Assembly (NCBI RefSeq): GCF_042678045.1
Contig: NZ_JBHUDI010000003.1
Location: 248,001-312,000, forward strand
Length of the DNA stretch: 64,000 nt
Origin: Natrinema amylolyticus_A
GTDB taxonomy: Archaea; Halobacteriota; Halobacteria; Halobacteriales; Natrialbaceae
Direction: 5' to 3'
Of the stretch, positions 42,777 to 51,763 are shown in pieces. How positions within the stretch are numbered: the first letter of the stretch is position 1; each line of letters starts with the position of its first letter. The notes under the pieces were generated by a model. It had not been told where the DNA came from. It did not search any database and saw nothing but the letters and a program-made list of their open reading frames with translations. Both the position numbers and the translations under genes were made by a program.

Positions 42777-43073
42777 ATGAATCTGGCCGACCGGATCGAC
42801 GCGTTTCGTGAGACGCTCGAGGAGTGGCTGCGGGGGCTCTATCACGGCATGATCTCGCATCCGGCCTACGAGAAGATCGAGAAGGAAGCCGAAGACGTCG
42901 AGGACGCGTTCATTCTGGCGTGTTTCCCGGACGCCTTCGGCATTCCGTCGCCCGTTTCGTACTACACGGCAGAGCTGCTTCCCTACCTCGAAGACGAGTT
43001 CGAGGCCTGGGAGCGGCGGCTGTGGGACCGTGGCACGTACCTCGAACGAAAGGGTCAGCAGTACCACTTCTAG
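42777..43073 (+). CDS. Conserved haloarchaeal protein of unknown function
   Basis: 98 residues from ATG 42777 (MNLADRIDAFRETLEEWLRG). Mostly helical, 'AYEKIEKEAEDVEDAFILAC' and 'CFPDAFGIPSPVSYYTAELL', then 'EDEFEAWERRLWDRGTYLERK'. Cytosolic, one Cys. Its stop codon is immediately followed by the right end of a tnpB element (TGACATCC at 43,074). It starts divergently to the metallochaperone gene. No family recognised. Confidence 0.75.
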   Translation: MNLADRIDAFRETLEEWLRGLYHGMISHPAYEKIEKEAEDVEDAFILACFPDAFGIPSPVSYYTAELLPYLEDEFEAWERRLWDRGTYLERKGQQYHF

Positions 43074-43183
43074 TGACATCCTATCCGCCGTACACGGAGA
43101 GGGACATTCGGTCCCTCAGGCGGTCGGGCGTAGCCCGACGACGACGGGACTTTCCCTACAAGGGGAATCCAATCTGCCAGGTT
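43074..43183 (-). ncRNA. Predicted guide RNA region of the interrupted TnpB element
   Basis: 110 bases between the tnpB stop and the right end, with three potential stems (CCCCTTGTAGGG, GTCGGGC/GCCCGAC, AGGGAC/GTCCCT). The guide would be the flank, here the end of the 98-residue gene. Since tnpB is broken, the RNA could only work with another TnpB. Confidence 0.45.
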
Positions 43184-43930
43184 TCAGTCCGTGTCGGACG
43201 CGAGCGTCATCTGTGAGGATTTCTCACTCGTCTCGCGGTGGGCTGTGGCGCTGTCACAGGCGCTCCCATTCCGTGGCGAGTCATCGCATTCCGGTTCCCA
43301 AGGAACGCTCTCTCCCCACGGATCGGCGCGAGCAGCGATGTTCGCTGCTGCGTTGATATCTGCTTGGAACTTAGTTACGTGGCAGTCGTCATGTGGACAC
43401 ACAAACTCTGCTTGCTTGTCTCGGCGACCGAGTCGGTTACAGGCGTGACACGTCTGCGACGTATACGCTGCATCGATGTACTTGACCGGGATGCCCATCT
43501 CAGTCGCCTTGTCCTCGATTCTCCCTTGAAGCCGGGCGAATGCCCATGCGTGAAGGCGACGGTTCATGCGTTTTCCGTAGTCGAGGTTCTCACGGATGTA
43601 CGTCAGGTCCTCGAGTACGATCACTGAATCGTCGAACTTCGTGGCGTACTCGACGGCTTCTCGAGACGCCTTCTCGACGATATCAGTGAGCGCGTTTTGG
43701 TAGTGATCGAACCGCTCGTCAATCCGCCACTCGGCAGCGTCACGTTCTTGTAGGCGCGTCAGTGTCGTGTGCATCTCTTTTCTGAGATGTCGCGCTCGAC
43801 TGCCACTGGCGACTATCGGTTTCCGTGGTACGTCGCATTTGAGGGCACAGCCCGTAATCAATGCGCTCTCGCCGATATCAAGACCAATATACGTTGGGTC
43901 GTCCGAACTGGTCGGTTCGTCGACTGAGTA

Positions 43931-43938
43931 CTTGACGG
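43931..43938. repeat. Left 8-bp target-site duplication of the IS6 element
   Basis: CTTGACGG directly before the left terminal repeat, identical to 44,683-44,690. Confidence 0.9.
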
Positions 43939-44682
43939 GGCACTGTCTAGTTGAGCCAGTTTGAGAAGTGAGCAGGTCGTAATGTTGAGTTGGTTGATGC
44001 TCGCAGACCTGCTCAACGAGAGCTATGAGACGGATTTAGAAGAATCTTGGGAGAACGAGCGGACGGCGACGCCTATCAGGGCGTTCGCCGTCCGCCTCCA
44101 TCAGACGGGTTGTTCGCTTCGGGAGACAACAACGATTCTCGCCGAATTAGGCATTGAACGCTCTCACGGAGCGGTCTGGAACTGGGTTCATCGGCTAGCT
44201 GACAGCGGACGCGACCCGCCGACGGCATCGCCGTCGCGGGTCGCTGTCGACGAAACTGCTGTCAAGATCAACGGCGAGTGGTCTTGGCTGTACGCTGCAA
44301 TAGACATCGAGACAAAAGTGATTCTTGGCGTTGCATTGTTTAGTCGACATGGCACTGATCCGGCGGCTGCGTTTCTGCAGAAACTCCGCGAGAAACACGA
44401 TCTCTCCGAGGCTGAGTTTCTCGTCGATCAATTTGGCTATCGGACTGCCCTCTCTCGAGTCGGACTGAGCGGTCGGGTCAACTATACCGACCGAAACCTC
44501 ATCGAAAAGTGGTTTCACACCCTCAAAATGCGTATCGACCGCTTCCATAATTCATGGGTGGGCAGTCGGGCGAGCGTCCGAGAGTGGATTGAACAGTTCG
44601 TACATTACTACAACCACCAAAGACCGCATCAAACTCTCGACGGAAACGTGCCAGTCGAGGAGGTGCAGAACTAGACAGTGCC
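43939..44682 (+). mobile_element. IS6-family insertion sequence (744 bp)
   Basis: Terminal inverted repeats GGCACTGTCTAGTT (left) and AACTAGACAGTGCC (right) are perfect over 14 bases. An 8-bp direct repeat CTTGACGG flanks both sides, the duplication length of the IS6 family. A single transposase fills the element. All parts are intact, so it may still move. Confidence 0.93.
43997..44674 (+). CDS. IS6-family DDE transposase
   Basis: 225 residues from ATG 43997 (MLADLLNESYETDLEES); an upstream TTG frame adds only unconserved residues. Helix-turn-helix around 'TGCSLRETTTILAELGIERSHGAVWNWVH'; catalytic Asp85 ('VAVDETAVK'), Asp144 ('FLVDQFGYR') and Glu170 ('RNLIEKWFH') form the DDE triad, with 'WIEQFVHYYNHQRPHQTLDG' at the end. 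Full length compared with other haloarchaeal IS6 transposases, no stops. Encoded opposite to the tnpB it interrupts. Confidence 0.95.
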   Translation: MLADLLNESYETDLEESWENERTATPIRAFAVRLHQTGCSLRETTTILAELGIERSHGAVWNWVHRLADSGRDPPTASPSRVAVDETAVKINGEWSWLYAAIDIETKVILGVALFSRHGTDPAAAFLQKLREKHDLSEAEFLVDQFGYRTALSRVGLSGRVNYTDRNLIEKWFHTLKMRIDRFHNSWVGSRASVREWIEQFVHYYNHQRPHQTLDGNVPVEEVQN

Positions 44683-44690
44683 CTTGACGG
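44683..44690. repeat. Right 8-bp target-site duplication of the IS6 element
   Basis: CTTGACGG directly after the right terminal repeat, matching the left copy exactly. Confidence 0.9.
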
Positions 44691-45344
44691 TAACGTGTAA
44701 TTCCCACGACACCCGGTGACGCTGAAGGCGGAGTTCACCCGCGTTCGCCTCGTCATTTAGTAAGTCAAACCACAAGGATTCCTGCTTAGGATTGATTCGA
44801 AGCGGAATCCAGAAGTTCGTCCCTCGTCCGGGCATCGGTACCTGCCAGACAAAGCCGTATTCGCGCTCGTCGGAGTAGTCGAACTTCGCAGCACGGTTGA
44901 CGAGTCGGAGCGGATGTTCGTCATCGAGTTCACATGCGTTGTACGTCTTCCGAAGCTTTGGGACGTAGGACTTGAGCGCGTCCTTGGCTTGGTACGGCAG
45001 ATTGTAGGGGGTAACGATATCGTTGACGGCAGACATCGTATTCGCCCTTGCGTCGAATGCGTCATGAAGTGCGTCTCGGTAAGTGTCCAAGAGTCTCTGA
45101 AGGCGTTGCTCTTTGCCCTTCGTGGGCGTAGCGAGTGTGGCCTGTAACGTTTTCGTCACCGTCTCGGACACACATTTCAATACACCTTGATCAAACTTAA
45201 TAATATCGGATGTCATGGAAAGGAAGTATGGTTTACGCGCAAGAACAGTTGGGATCCAAAAGGGGCGACTGATCGGTGGACAGCATAGCCAAGCGACGCG
45301 ATTCCCACTAGGCCTTTAGGCTGGGGTTCCTTTGCTGTGTAAAG

Positions 45345-46319
45345 ATGGAACCGTTCGTCTTCTTCGGCGGCAAGGGCGGCGTCGGCAAGACGACGGTGTC
45401 GTGTGCCTACGGGCTCAAGTGCGCCCGCGACGGCCACCGCACCCTCGTCGTCTCGACCGACCCGGCCCACTCCGTCACGGATGTCTTCGACCAGCCGTTC
45501 GACGACTCGCCGCGGCCGGTCGAGGGAATCGAGGGGTTAGAGGCCATGCAGATCGATCCCGAGGACGAGGTCACCCGGCACCTAAACGAGATTCGGCAGG
45601 ACCTCTCCGAGCAGGTGTCGGCGTCGATGGTCAACGAGATCAATCGGCAACTCGAGATGGCCCACGGGACGCCGGGAGCATACGAATCGGCACTGTTCGA
45701 CCGGTTCGTCGACGTGATGCGCAACGCCGAGCCCTACGACCGCGTCGTCTTCGACACCTCGCCGACGGGCAGCACGCTTCGACTGCTCGGCCTACCTGAG
45801 CTGCTCGAGGGGTGGATCGACCGGCTGATGTACAAGCGCCGGACGAGTATCGACCTCTTCGAGAAGGCCGCAGTCGGTAACAACGAACCACGCCGCGTGA
45901 TGGAGGGCGATCCCGTCCTCGCGCGCCTCCAGGAGCGCAAGGAGTTCTTCGAGTTCGCCGGCGCAGCGCTGCACGACGACGCAGCCTTTTTCCTCGTCCT
46001 GAACCCGGACGAACTCTCGCTCAACGAGACCGAGCGCGCGATCGACGACTTACGGGAGAAAGACCTCGAGGTTCGCGGCCTCGTCGCCAACAAACTCACG
46101 CCGTCGCCCGACCCCGACGAGAACGGCCGCGGCGCACGCTACCTCCGCGAGCGCGTCGCGACGGAGGAGGAACGCCTCGAGACGATCCGATCCGAGTTCG
46201 AGCCGCCGCTGGTCGCCGAGATCGGCTGGCGAAGTTCGGAGGTCAAAGGCGACCTGTTAGACGACGTCGCCGCGGAACTCGATATCGAGACGGCAGTCGA
46301 ACCGCCGACGCACGTCTAG
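45345..46319 (+). CDS. Get3/ArsA-type ATPase
   Basis: 324 residues. Deviant Walker A 'FFGGKGGVGKTTVSCAYGLK' (residues 6-25, Lys10 the signature lysine), 'VSTDPAHSVTDVF' switch I, 'DRVVFDTSPTGSTLRLLGLP' (A-loop, DTSPTGxTLRLL) and 'LVANKLTPSP'. One ATPase half, so it works as a dimer like Get3, not the tandem ArsA. No CxC dimer-zinc motif is visible. Its likely job is targeting tail-anchored membrane proteins, although arsenite-pump ATPase is the classic annotation; no arsB or acr3 is near and the ars genes lie 35 kb away. It begins 129 bases after the transposon region. Confidence 0.9.
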   Translation: MEPFVFFGGKGGVGKTTVSCAYGLKCARDGHRTLVVSTDPAHSVTDVFDQPFDDSPRPVEGIEGLEAMQIDPEDEVTRHLNEIRQDLSEQVSASMVNEINRQLEMAHGTPGAYESALFDRFVDVMRNAEPYDRVVFDTSPTGSTLRLLGLPELLEGWIDRLMYKRRTSIDLFEKAAVGNNEPRRVMEGDPVLARLQERKEFFEFAGAALHDDAAFFLVLNPDELSLNETERAIDDLREKDLEVRGLVANKLTPSPDPDENGRGARYLRERVATEEERLETIRSEFEPPLVAEIGWRSSEVKGDLLDDVAAELDIETAVEPPTHV

Positions 46320-46654
46320 AGCGAGTCGCATCGGCCACGGGCCAGTTTTCGGTTCTTTTGCTACGGCTTCTCGTACCACTCCGCCGGCGGACAGAAACCC
46401 GTTTCGGCGGTCCGCACCACGGACGAACAATGAGTACGAGTTACCGGATCGGACTCGTCGGCAAACCCTCCGTCGGCAAGTCCTCTTTCTNNNNNNNNNN
46501 NNNNNNNNNTGAACGACGTGCCCGTAGACCAGCCTGTTCACGGTGCTACTCCGTCGATAGTCCGGATAATTCGAGTCACCTCGTGGCCGGTTCACATACA
46601 CCATTCCAGCGATGGAACAAAACCCGTTTAGCCGGGCCGCTCGAGGGACGAATA
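46320..46654. other. Region with assembly gap and diverged partial copy of the YchF gene start
   Basis: 46,432-46,525 repeats, with synonymous differences, the first codons of the YchF gene at 46,655 (MSTSYRIGLVGKPSVGKSSF) and, after the gap, its 'NDVP' codons. Bases 46,491-46,509 are N. The upstream AACCCGTTT promoter-like motif is also duplicated. No intact gene here. The remainder (46,526-46,620) has nothing recognisable. Confidence 0.75.
46491..46509. other. Assembly gap (19 undetermined bases)
   Basis: A run of N. In the intact copy the same interval is 15 bases, so the true gap size probably differs from the number shown. Confidence 0.99.
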
Positions 46655-47854
46655 ATGAGTACGAGTTACCGGATCGGACTGGTTGGAAAGCCGTCCGTCG
46701 GCAAGTCCTCTTTCTTCAACGCGGCAACGATGAACGACGTGCCCGAGGGGGCCTACCCGTTCACGACGATCGATCCCAGTGTGGGCGAAGCTTACGTCCG
46801 CGTCGACTGTGCGGCACCGGAGTTCGACGAGGAGTGTACGCCCAACGTCGGCTACTGCGACCACGGCACGCGGTTCGTCCCGACGAAACTCGTCGACGTC
46901 GCCGGCCTGATCCCCGGCGCACATGAGGGCAACGGACTCGGGAATCAGTTCCTCTCCGACCTGAACGAAACCGACGTGCTCGTTCACGTCGTCGACTTCT
47001 CCGGGAAGACGGACGCCGAGGGCGAACCCACCGAGGGTCACGACCCGCGAGACGACATCGGCTTCCTCGAGGAGGAACTCGACCAGTGGTATCTGGGCAT
47101 CTTGAAGAAGGGCATCGAACGCTACGAGACGGGCTACACCACCGAAGACGACGCCATCGAGGAAGAACTGGCCGAACAGATGAGCGCGTTCAAAACGAAC
47201 GAAGACGAGATCAAACGCCTCATCCGGCGCGTCGACATCGGTTTCGAGCCCGACGAGTGGGAGGAAGGCGACAAACTCGCACTCGCCCGCGAGATCCGCA
47301 AGGAGACCAAGCCGATGGTCATCGCGGCGAACAAGATGGACACGCCTGAAGCCCAGGCAAACTACGAGGAGATCACGAACGATCCCGATTACGACCACCT
47401 GACGATCGTTCCCTGCAGCGCCCACGCCGAGAAGGCGCTAAAATCCGCCGATAAAGCCGGCGTCGTCGACTACCGGCCCGGCGATAGCGACTTCGAGATC
47501 ACTGGCGACATCTCCGGTGACCAGGAACAAGGTCTCGAGCAGATTCGAGACTTCCTCGACGAGTTCGGCGCGACGGGCGTGCAGGCAGCCCTCGAGACGG
47601 CACTTTTCGACGTCCTCGGTGTGACGCCGGTGTTCCCCGGCGGCGCGAACGGGCTGGGCAACGAACGCGGCGAGGTGCTGCCCGACTGTTACCTGATCCC
47701 GCCGAACTCGACCGCGGAGGACTTCGCGTACAGCCTCCATTCGGACATTGGTGACGGGTTCCTGCACGCGATCGACTGTCGGACGAACCGCCAACTGGGT
47801 AAAGACTACGAGGTCGAGCCCCGGGACGTGATCGAAGTCATCACGACGAACTGA
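46655..47854 (+). CDS. ychF: Translation-associated GTPase/ATPase YchF (OLA1 family)
   Basis: 399 residues from ATG 46655. G1 'GLVGKPSVGKSSFFNA', 'GAYPFTTIDPSVG' (G2 region), 'LVDVAGLIPGAHEGNGLGNQFL' (G3), 'AANKMD' (G4 NxxD) and a C-terminal TGS domain ending 'GKDYEVEPRDVIEVITTN'. Obg-family proteins of this branch prefer ATP and bind ribosomes; in archaea the gene is single-copy and conserved. A long helical insert of about 100 residues with acidic charge is normal for haloarchaea. Upstream DNA holds a diverged partial copy of its first codons. Confidence 0.95.
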   Translation: MSTSYRIGLVGKPSVGKSSFFNAATMNDVPEGAYPFTTIDPSVGEAYVRVDCAAPEFDEECTPNVGYCDHGTRFVPTKLVDVAGLIPGAHEGNGLGNQFLSDLNETDVLVHVVDFSGKTDAEGEPTEGHDPRDDIGFLEEELDQWYLGILKKGIERYETGYTTEDDAIEEELAEQMSAFKTNEDEIKRLIRRVDIGFEPDEWEEGDKLALAREIRKETKPMVIAANKMDTPEAQANYEEITNDPDYDHLTIVPCSAHAEKALKSADKAGVVDYRPGDSDFEITGDISGDQEQGLEQIRDFLDEFGATGVQAALETALFDVLGVTPVFPGGANGLGNERGEVLPDCYLIPPNSTAEDFAYSLHSDIGDGFLHAIDCRTNRQLGKDYEVEPRDVIEVITTN

Positions 47855-47987
47855 GACACGGCCGTCAATCCGGGTGGATCGCAGGCAGGGTACGATCTCA
47901 CCGAGAACTCGGGACGGCAACCCGTCTGAGTCGAACCGGCCGCACGACGATTCTCCGGAACCCGTTTGCTGTGGTTTCTACCGGAAT

Positions 47988-49931
47988 CTATTCCGACGAG
48001 ACGAATCCGACGTGGTGCTCTTGGTCGTACACGAGCGTGACGTGACGGACGTCGTCCGCGTCGACGGCGAACGTATCACCGTCCGTGAACTCGCCGTCGA
48101 TCTCCTCGTCGAGGTCGATCTCGATGCGCTCGTCGTCGGTCCAGACGCGGGCCGTGAGATCCGATGCGGGGAGGGAATCCCCACCGACGTGCTCGACTGC
48201 GGTCTCGTCGTCGGTGAACGCTAGATCGACCGACGGCCGCGGTCGCGTTCCCCCGACACGGACGTCATCATCGCCCCAGACGACGGTGACGTCGGTCCCC
48301 GCGGACACGTCCTCGAGGTCGATCGTCGCGCCGGACGTGACGGTCTCGTATTCGTCGGCCCACTGGGTGGCGGCCGGTTCGTCGTCGAGCAGCAGTTCGT
48401 ACGCGTCGGCCGGTCGCTCGTCGCCGTCCTCGAACTCGAGCGTCGCCGAAAGCGTCCGGCTGTCGTACTCGTAGTCGAAGCTGACGACGCCAGGCGGCCG
48501 GATCTGGTGGTACGCGATGCTGTCCTGCTGGCTCGTACCCTCCCAGCAGACCAGAACGGTCTCGCCCGGCGTGACGTTCTCGAGCGTCGCCTCGTCGCCG
48601 GCTGAAAGCGTTCTCGTCCAGGGCTGTGCAGTCGTGCGTGGCTCGGGGCTGTCCCCGTTGGGACGGTAGGTCGGACGGTCCTCGTAGACCGCGAGGGAGA
48701 CGCTATCGCCCTCGAGGGGGAAGTCGTCGGCGTATTCCAGGGTCAGCGTTTCCGCGTCGGCGTCGTACGCGAAGTCGAAGTGGAAGTGGCCGAGGATCGT
48801 CGTCGAACTCGCACTGCCACCGGCCTCGTGGTCGTGGCGGATCGTCACCGACAGGTTCGGTTCGACGTCGTCCATGTCGATGACGATCGTATCCCCTTCC
48901 TCGAGGGTCCCGTGACCGTCGGCCCAGATCTCGCGGTCGTACTCCTCGTCGTCGACCTCGAGCGAGAGGTCTTCGACCGGGGTTGGATCGCCCCGCCCGA
49001 TTTCGATCTCGAGGACGTCGTCGTCGGGATCGACGTCGCGTTCGGGTCGGAGGAAGCCGGGGCTCTCGTGGTTCCGGGCTGCCCGTTCCGCAGCGAGATC
49101 GCGCTCGGCAGTGATCGTCACGACCGCCCCATCGGTCTCGACCGTCGGTTCGCCTTTCGTCGCCATGTACGCGAGGTCGCCTGTGAGTCGCTCGACCAGT
49201 TCGTCGGTGACGTCGGCCGCGTCCTCGAACACGATCTCGTGTGCCACCTCGATCGTGTCCGGATCGCGAACCGTCATCGCTCGCACGACGTATTCGACAT
49301 CGGCGTCGTCGGCCGAGAGGCCGCTCTCATCGCCGATCTGGACGACGTAGCTGTCGGCGGAATGCGACTCGAGGGCGTCCTCGATCACGGGTTCGGCCTC
49401 GAGCAAGCGCTCGCCGTCGCCTGCCTTCGCCGCAAGGGCATCGCCGATCGTCGCCTCGTCTTCGGCGATGACGACGAGGGAGTCGGTGACACCGGCGACC
49501 AGTTCGCTGTCGTCGGTCTCGTAGCGGTCGTACGCGAGGCCGTCGTCGGTCTCGCGGCGGTCGCCGTCGCCTGCGAGCTGGATGTCGCCGGTGAGGACGC
49601 TGACCGGTCTCGAATACCCGTCGTCGGTCTCGAGGACCGTGACCTGCTTCGAGACGGACGCGGGATCGATCCGGAACGAGCCGGTGTTGGGCCGGGGATC
49701 GTGGGGTTCGTTCGCGTTCCGTCGACGGTCGAAGTCGATCGCCGTAACGACCATCGAGTCCGTCGCGACCGACGCCGGAAGCGCCTCGAGGAGCGCCTCG
49801 AACGAGGGCGTTCCGGACCCGCGGTCGGTCGAAGCGTCGTCGTCCGTCGCTGTCGCGGCGTTTCCAGCCAGTGCGACGGTGATCGTCGTGCCGATACCAC
49901 CGAGGAGGGTGCGGCGGGGACACTGCGGCAT
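47988..49931 (-). CDS. Tat-exported acidic protein of unknown function
   Basis: 647 residues from ATG 49931. 'CPRRTLLGGIGTTITVALAG' is a twin-arginine signal followed by AxA (ATA) cleavage. The N-terminal third ('SFEALLEALPASVATDSMVV', 'LVVIAEDEATIGDALAAK', 'DSYVVQIGDESG') looks like a serpin-free haloarchaeal domain seen in hypothetical exported proteins. The C-terminal two-thirds are repeated beta-sandwich-like segments ('VVSFDYEYDSRTLSATLEF', 'HFHFDFAYDADAETLTLEYA'). Very acidic with few lysines. No anchor is visible, so it is probably secreted. No family recognised. Divergent from the spermidine-synthase-like gene. Confidence 0.82.
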   Translation of the reverse strand: MPQCPRRTLLGGIGTTITVALAGNAATATDDDASTDRGSGTPSFEALLEALPASVATDSMVVTAIDFDRRRNANEPHDPRPNTGSFRIDPASVSKQVTVLETDDGYSRPVSVLTGDIQLAGDGDRRETDDGLAYDRYETDDSELVAGVTDSLVVIAEDEATIGDALAAKAGDGERLLEAEPVIEDALESHSADSYVVQIGDESGLSADDADVEYVVRAMTVRDPDTIEVAHEIVFEDAADVTDELVERLTGDLAYMATKGEPTVETDGAVVTITAERDLAAERAARNHESPGFLRPERDVDPDDDVLEIEIGRGDPTPVEDLSLEVDDEEYDREIWADGHGTLEEGDTIVIDMDDVEPNLSVTIRHDHEAGGSASSTTILGHFHFDFAYDADAETLTLEYADDFPLEGDSVSLAVYEDRPTYRPNGDSPEPRTTAQPWTRTLSAGDEATLENVTPGETVLVCWEGTSQQDSIAYHQIRPPGVVSFDYEYDSRTLSATLEFEDGDERPADAYELLLDDEPAATQWADEYETVTSGATIDLEDVSAGTDVTVVWGDDDVRVGGTRPRPSVDLAFTDDETAVEHVGGDSLPASDLTARVWTDDERIEIDLDEEIDGEFTDGDTFAVDADDVRHVTLVYDQEHHVGFVSSE

Positions 49932-50094
49932 ACACACTGGACTTGATATCTCACCTACAAGTATGTTGCCATTACATTCTTCCTTGCCGACATTAGATCT
50001 CGGGTCGGCGGACGAACGTGGGACGATCGCTCGAGTCCCGGCGATTCCGTACTGGGGCGACAGGTTCTCGTCGCAGGCTCACGTTAGGCCGATA

Positions 50095-51732
50095 ATGAGC
50101 ATGGGGCAGCCCGCCGCCTACCGGCCGACGAAACCCGACGTCGCGGTATTCGTCTCCGGCGTCACCAGCATGGGCCTGGAAATCCTCGCCGGTCGGATCA
50201 TTGCCCCCCAGTTCGGCAGCAGTATCTATACCTGGGGGAGCATCATCACCGTCTTTCTGGCAGCGTTGAGTCTTGGCTACTGGCAAGGCGGGAAGAAGGC
50301 GTCGACGGCGTCGAATCAGCGCATGAGTTGGCTCCTGTTGGGGACGGCAGGCTACGTCGCGATCGTGATCTATGCGAGCGACCAACTGCTGCTCTCGGCG
50401 TCGGCGATCCCGCTGCCGGCCCGGTACGCCTCGCTGCCGGCCGTCATCATGCTCTTCGGGCCGCCGACCTACCTGCTGGGCTTCATCAGTCCGTACGCGG
50501 CCGAACTCTCACAGAAGGAAGGGACTGGCGAAGCGTCGGGCCACGTCTACGCGCTCGGCACCATCGGCAGCATCGTCGGCGCGGGCGCGACGACGTACGT
50601 CCTCGTTCCCGCACTCGGTATCGACATGATCGGTCTCCTGTTCGGGTTCATCCTCGTCGGGACTGCGTTCGCCCTCACGCTACCCAGACTCACCCCGAAG
50701 CCGGCGTCGGCCAGCGTCGCGATCGCGATCGTGCTCGTCGTCGCGGCCGGCCTCGGCCCGGTGGCGTTCGACCACCGCGGCGACGTTGTCTACCAGACCC
50801 AGACGGCCTACCAGGAACTCGAGGTGATCGACGACGGCGATACCCGAACGCTGTACCTGGATGGTGCGCGCCACAGCGCGATGGATCTCGAGGACCCCGA
50901 CCGGCACGTCTTCGAGTACACGCGGTACTTCCACCTTCCCATGCTGATGGTCGATGATCCAGACGAGGTCGAGAACGTACTGTTCATCGGCGGGGGTGGC
51001 TACACCGGGCCGAAGGACTTCGAGCGGAAGTACGACGTCGACGTCGACGTCGCCGAACTCGACCCCGAAGTGACGCGGACGGCCAAGGAATACTTCCGGC
51101 TCGAGGAAAGCGAAAACCTGTCTGCCCACACGGAAGACGGGCGGATTTTCCTCCAGGAGACCGACAAGAAATACGACGTGATCGTCCTCGACGCCTACCA
51201 GAAGGATCAGGTCCCCATCCACCTCACGCAACTGGAGTTCATGGAACTGGCCGAGAGCCACCTGGACGAGGACGGCGTCTTGCTCGCGAACGTCATCGCC
51301 GCACCGAGCGGCTCCGGCTCGGCGTTCTACCGGGCACAGTACAAGACGATCGACGAGGCCTTCGCGTCGACGTACAGCTTCCGTACCTCGAGCTGGGATT
51401 CCGTCCAGAACATCGAAATCGCTGCGACGAAAGCCGAGACGAACTTCACCGAAGCCGACCTCGAGGCGCGAAACGAACAGCGAGAGCTGGGGATCGACCT
51501 GCGCGGCGAGGTCAGAAACTACATGGACGCGCCGAACACCGACGGCGTACCGATACTGACCGAGGACCACGCACCCGTCGACAACCTCCAGGCCTCGACG
51601 GTAGGCCAGGAGTACGTCATCGAGCAAACGGGCGACGACGAGACACAGCCCGAACCCGCATCGATTGCGGTTGGACCGGAACTGCCCGCGCACGCACGGC
51701 CGACGCCGGGACTCGAGGCGATCCCGACCTGA
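50095..51732 (+). CDS. Membrane-anchored spermidine-synthase-like protein
   Basis: 545 residues from ATG 50095 (a second ATG lies six bases on). Residues about 15-220 contain six or seven hydrophobic helices ('FVSGVTSMGLEILAGRIIAP' first). The second half is a SpeE-like Rossmann fold: 'VLFIGGGGYTGPKDFE', 'DVDVAELDPEVTRTAKEYF', 'YDVIVLDAYQKDQVPIHLTQ' and 'LLANVIAAPSG'. The aminopropyltransferase Asp is present ('VLDAYQK'). Fused spermidine-synthase transporters are widespread in archaea and some bacteria; whether they make polyamines or other products is unknown. C-terminal tail is acidic and Pro-rich. Confidence 0.88.
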   Translation: MSMGQPAAYRPTKPDVAVFVSGVTSMGLEILAGRIIAPQFGSSIYTWGSIITVFLAALSLGYWQGGKKASTASNQRMSWLLLGTAGYVAIVIYASDQLLLSASAIPLPARYASLPAVIMLFGPPTYLLGFISPYAAELSQKEGTGEASGHVYALGTIGSIVGAGATTYVLVPALGIDMIGLLFGFILVGTAFALTLPRLTPKPASASVAIAIVLVVAAGLGPVAFDHRGDVVYQTQTAYQELEVIDDGDTRTLYLDGARHSAMDLEDPDRHVFEYTRYFHLPMLMVDDPDEVENVLFIGGGGYTGPKDFERKYDVDVDVAELDPEVTRTAKEYFRLEESENLSAHTEDGRIFLQETDKKYDVIVLDAYQKDQVPIHLTQLEFMELAESHLDEDGVLLANVIAAPSGSGSAFYRAQYKTIDEAFASTYSFRTSSWDSVQNIEIAATKAETNFTEADLEARNEQRELGIDLRGEVRNYMDAPNTDGVPILTEDHAPVDNLQASTVGQEYVIEQTGDDETQPEPASIAVGPELPAHARPTPGLEAIPT

Positions 51733-51763
51733 CGCGGACGGCCGGCAACTTCCCGGCCGTCAC

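Larger units (their letters stand above)
43074..45216 (-). mobile_element. IS1341-type TnpB element interrupted by an IS6-family insertion
   Basis: The right end, read on minus, finishes CCGTGTACGGCGGATAGGAT GTCA just at base 43,074, the same AGGATGTCA ending seen at 63.1 kb. Hairpins AGGGAC/GTCCCT and GTCGGGC-gta-GCCCGAC fill 43,100-43,140. No tnpA is present, so it belonged to the IS1341 group that depends on others to move. The left end lies beyond 45,216 but could not be placed. Region 43,939-44,682 is a younger element inside it. Confidence 0.8.
43184..45216 (-). pseudogene. tnpB: tnpB split by IS6-family insertion (frame otherwise intact)
   Basis: N-terminal part 45,216-44,683 ends '...WELHVTVK'; C-terminal part 43,938-43,184 resumes '...KYSVDEPTSSDDPTYIGLDI'. 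Removing the IS and one 8-bp repeat leaves 1,281 bases, exactly 427 codons, with no frameshift. RuvC residues: Asp in 'IGLDIGES', Glu in 'VIVLEDLTYIREN', Asp in 'KFQADINAAAN'; zinc finger 'CHACNRLG...FVCPHDDC'. A GTG at 45,171 (VSETVTKTLQ) is probably the native start. The protein was therefore functional until recently, and precise excision would restore it. Confidence 0.9.

Noticed and set aside
45345..46319. Arsenite-pump ATPase (ArsA) as part of an ars resistance set
   Set aside because: Single ATPase half without tandem repeat, no arsB or acr3 nearby, and 35 kb from arsR-arsM. A Get3-type targeting role is more likely.
46358..46654. Apparent fused frame running through the N gap into YchF
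   Set aside because: The N bases join unrelated sequence and the real YchF start is the ATG at 46,655. The earlier ATG belongs to the broken copy.
48780..49946. 388-codon plus-strand frame opposite the Tat-exported protein
   Set aside because: Same reason: the minus strand carries a Tat signal and acidic composition, while this frame is an antisense artefact.
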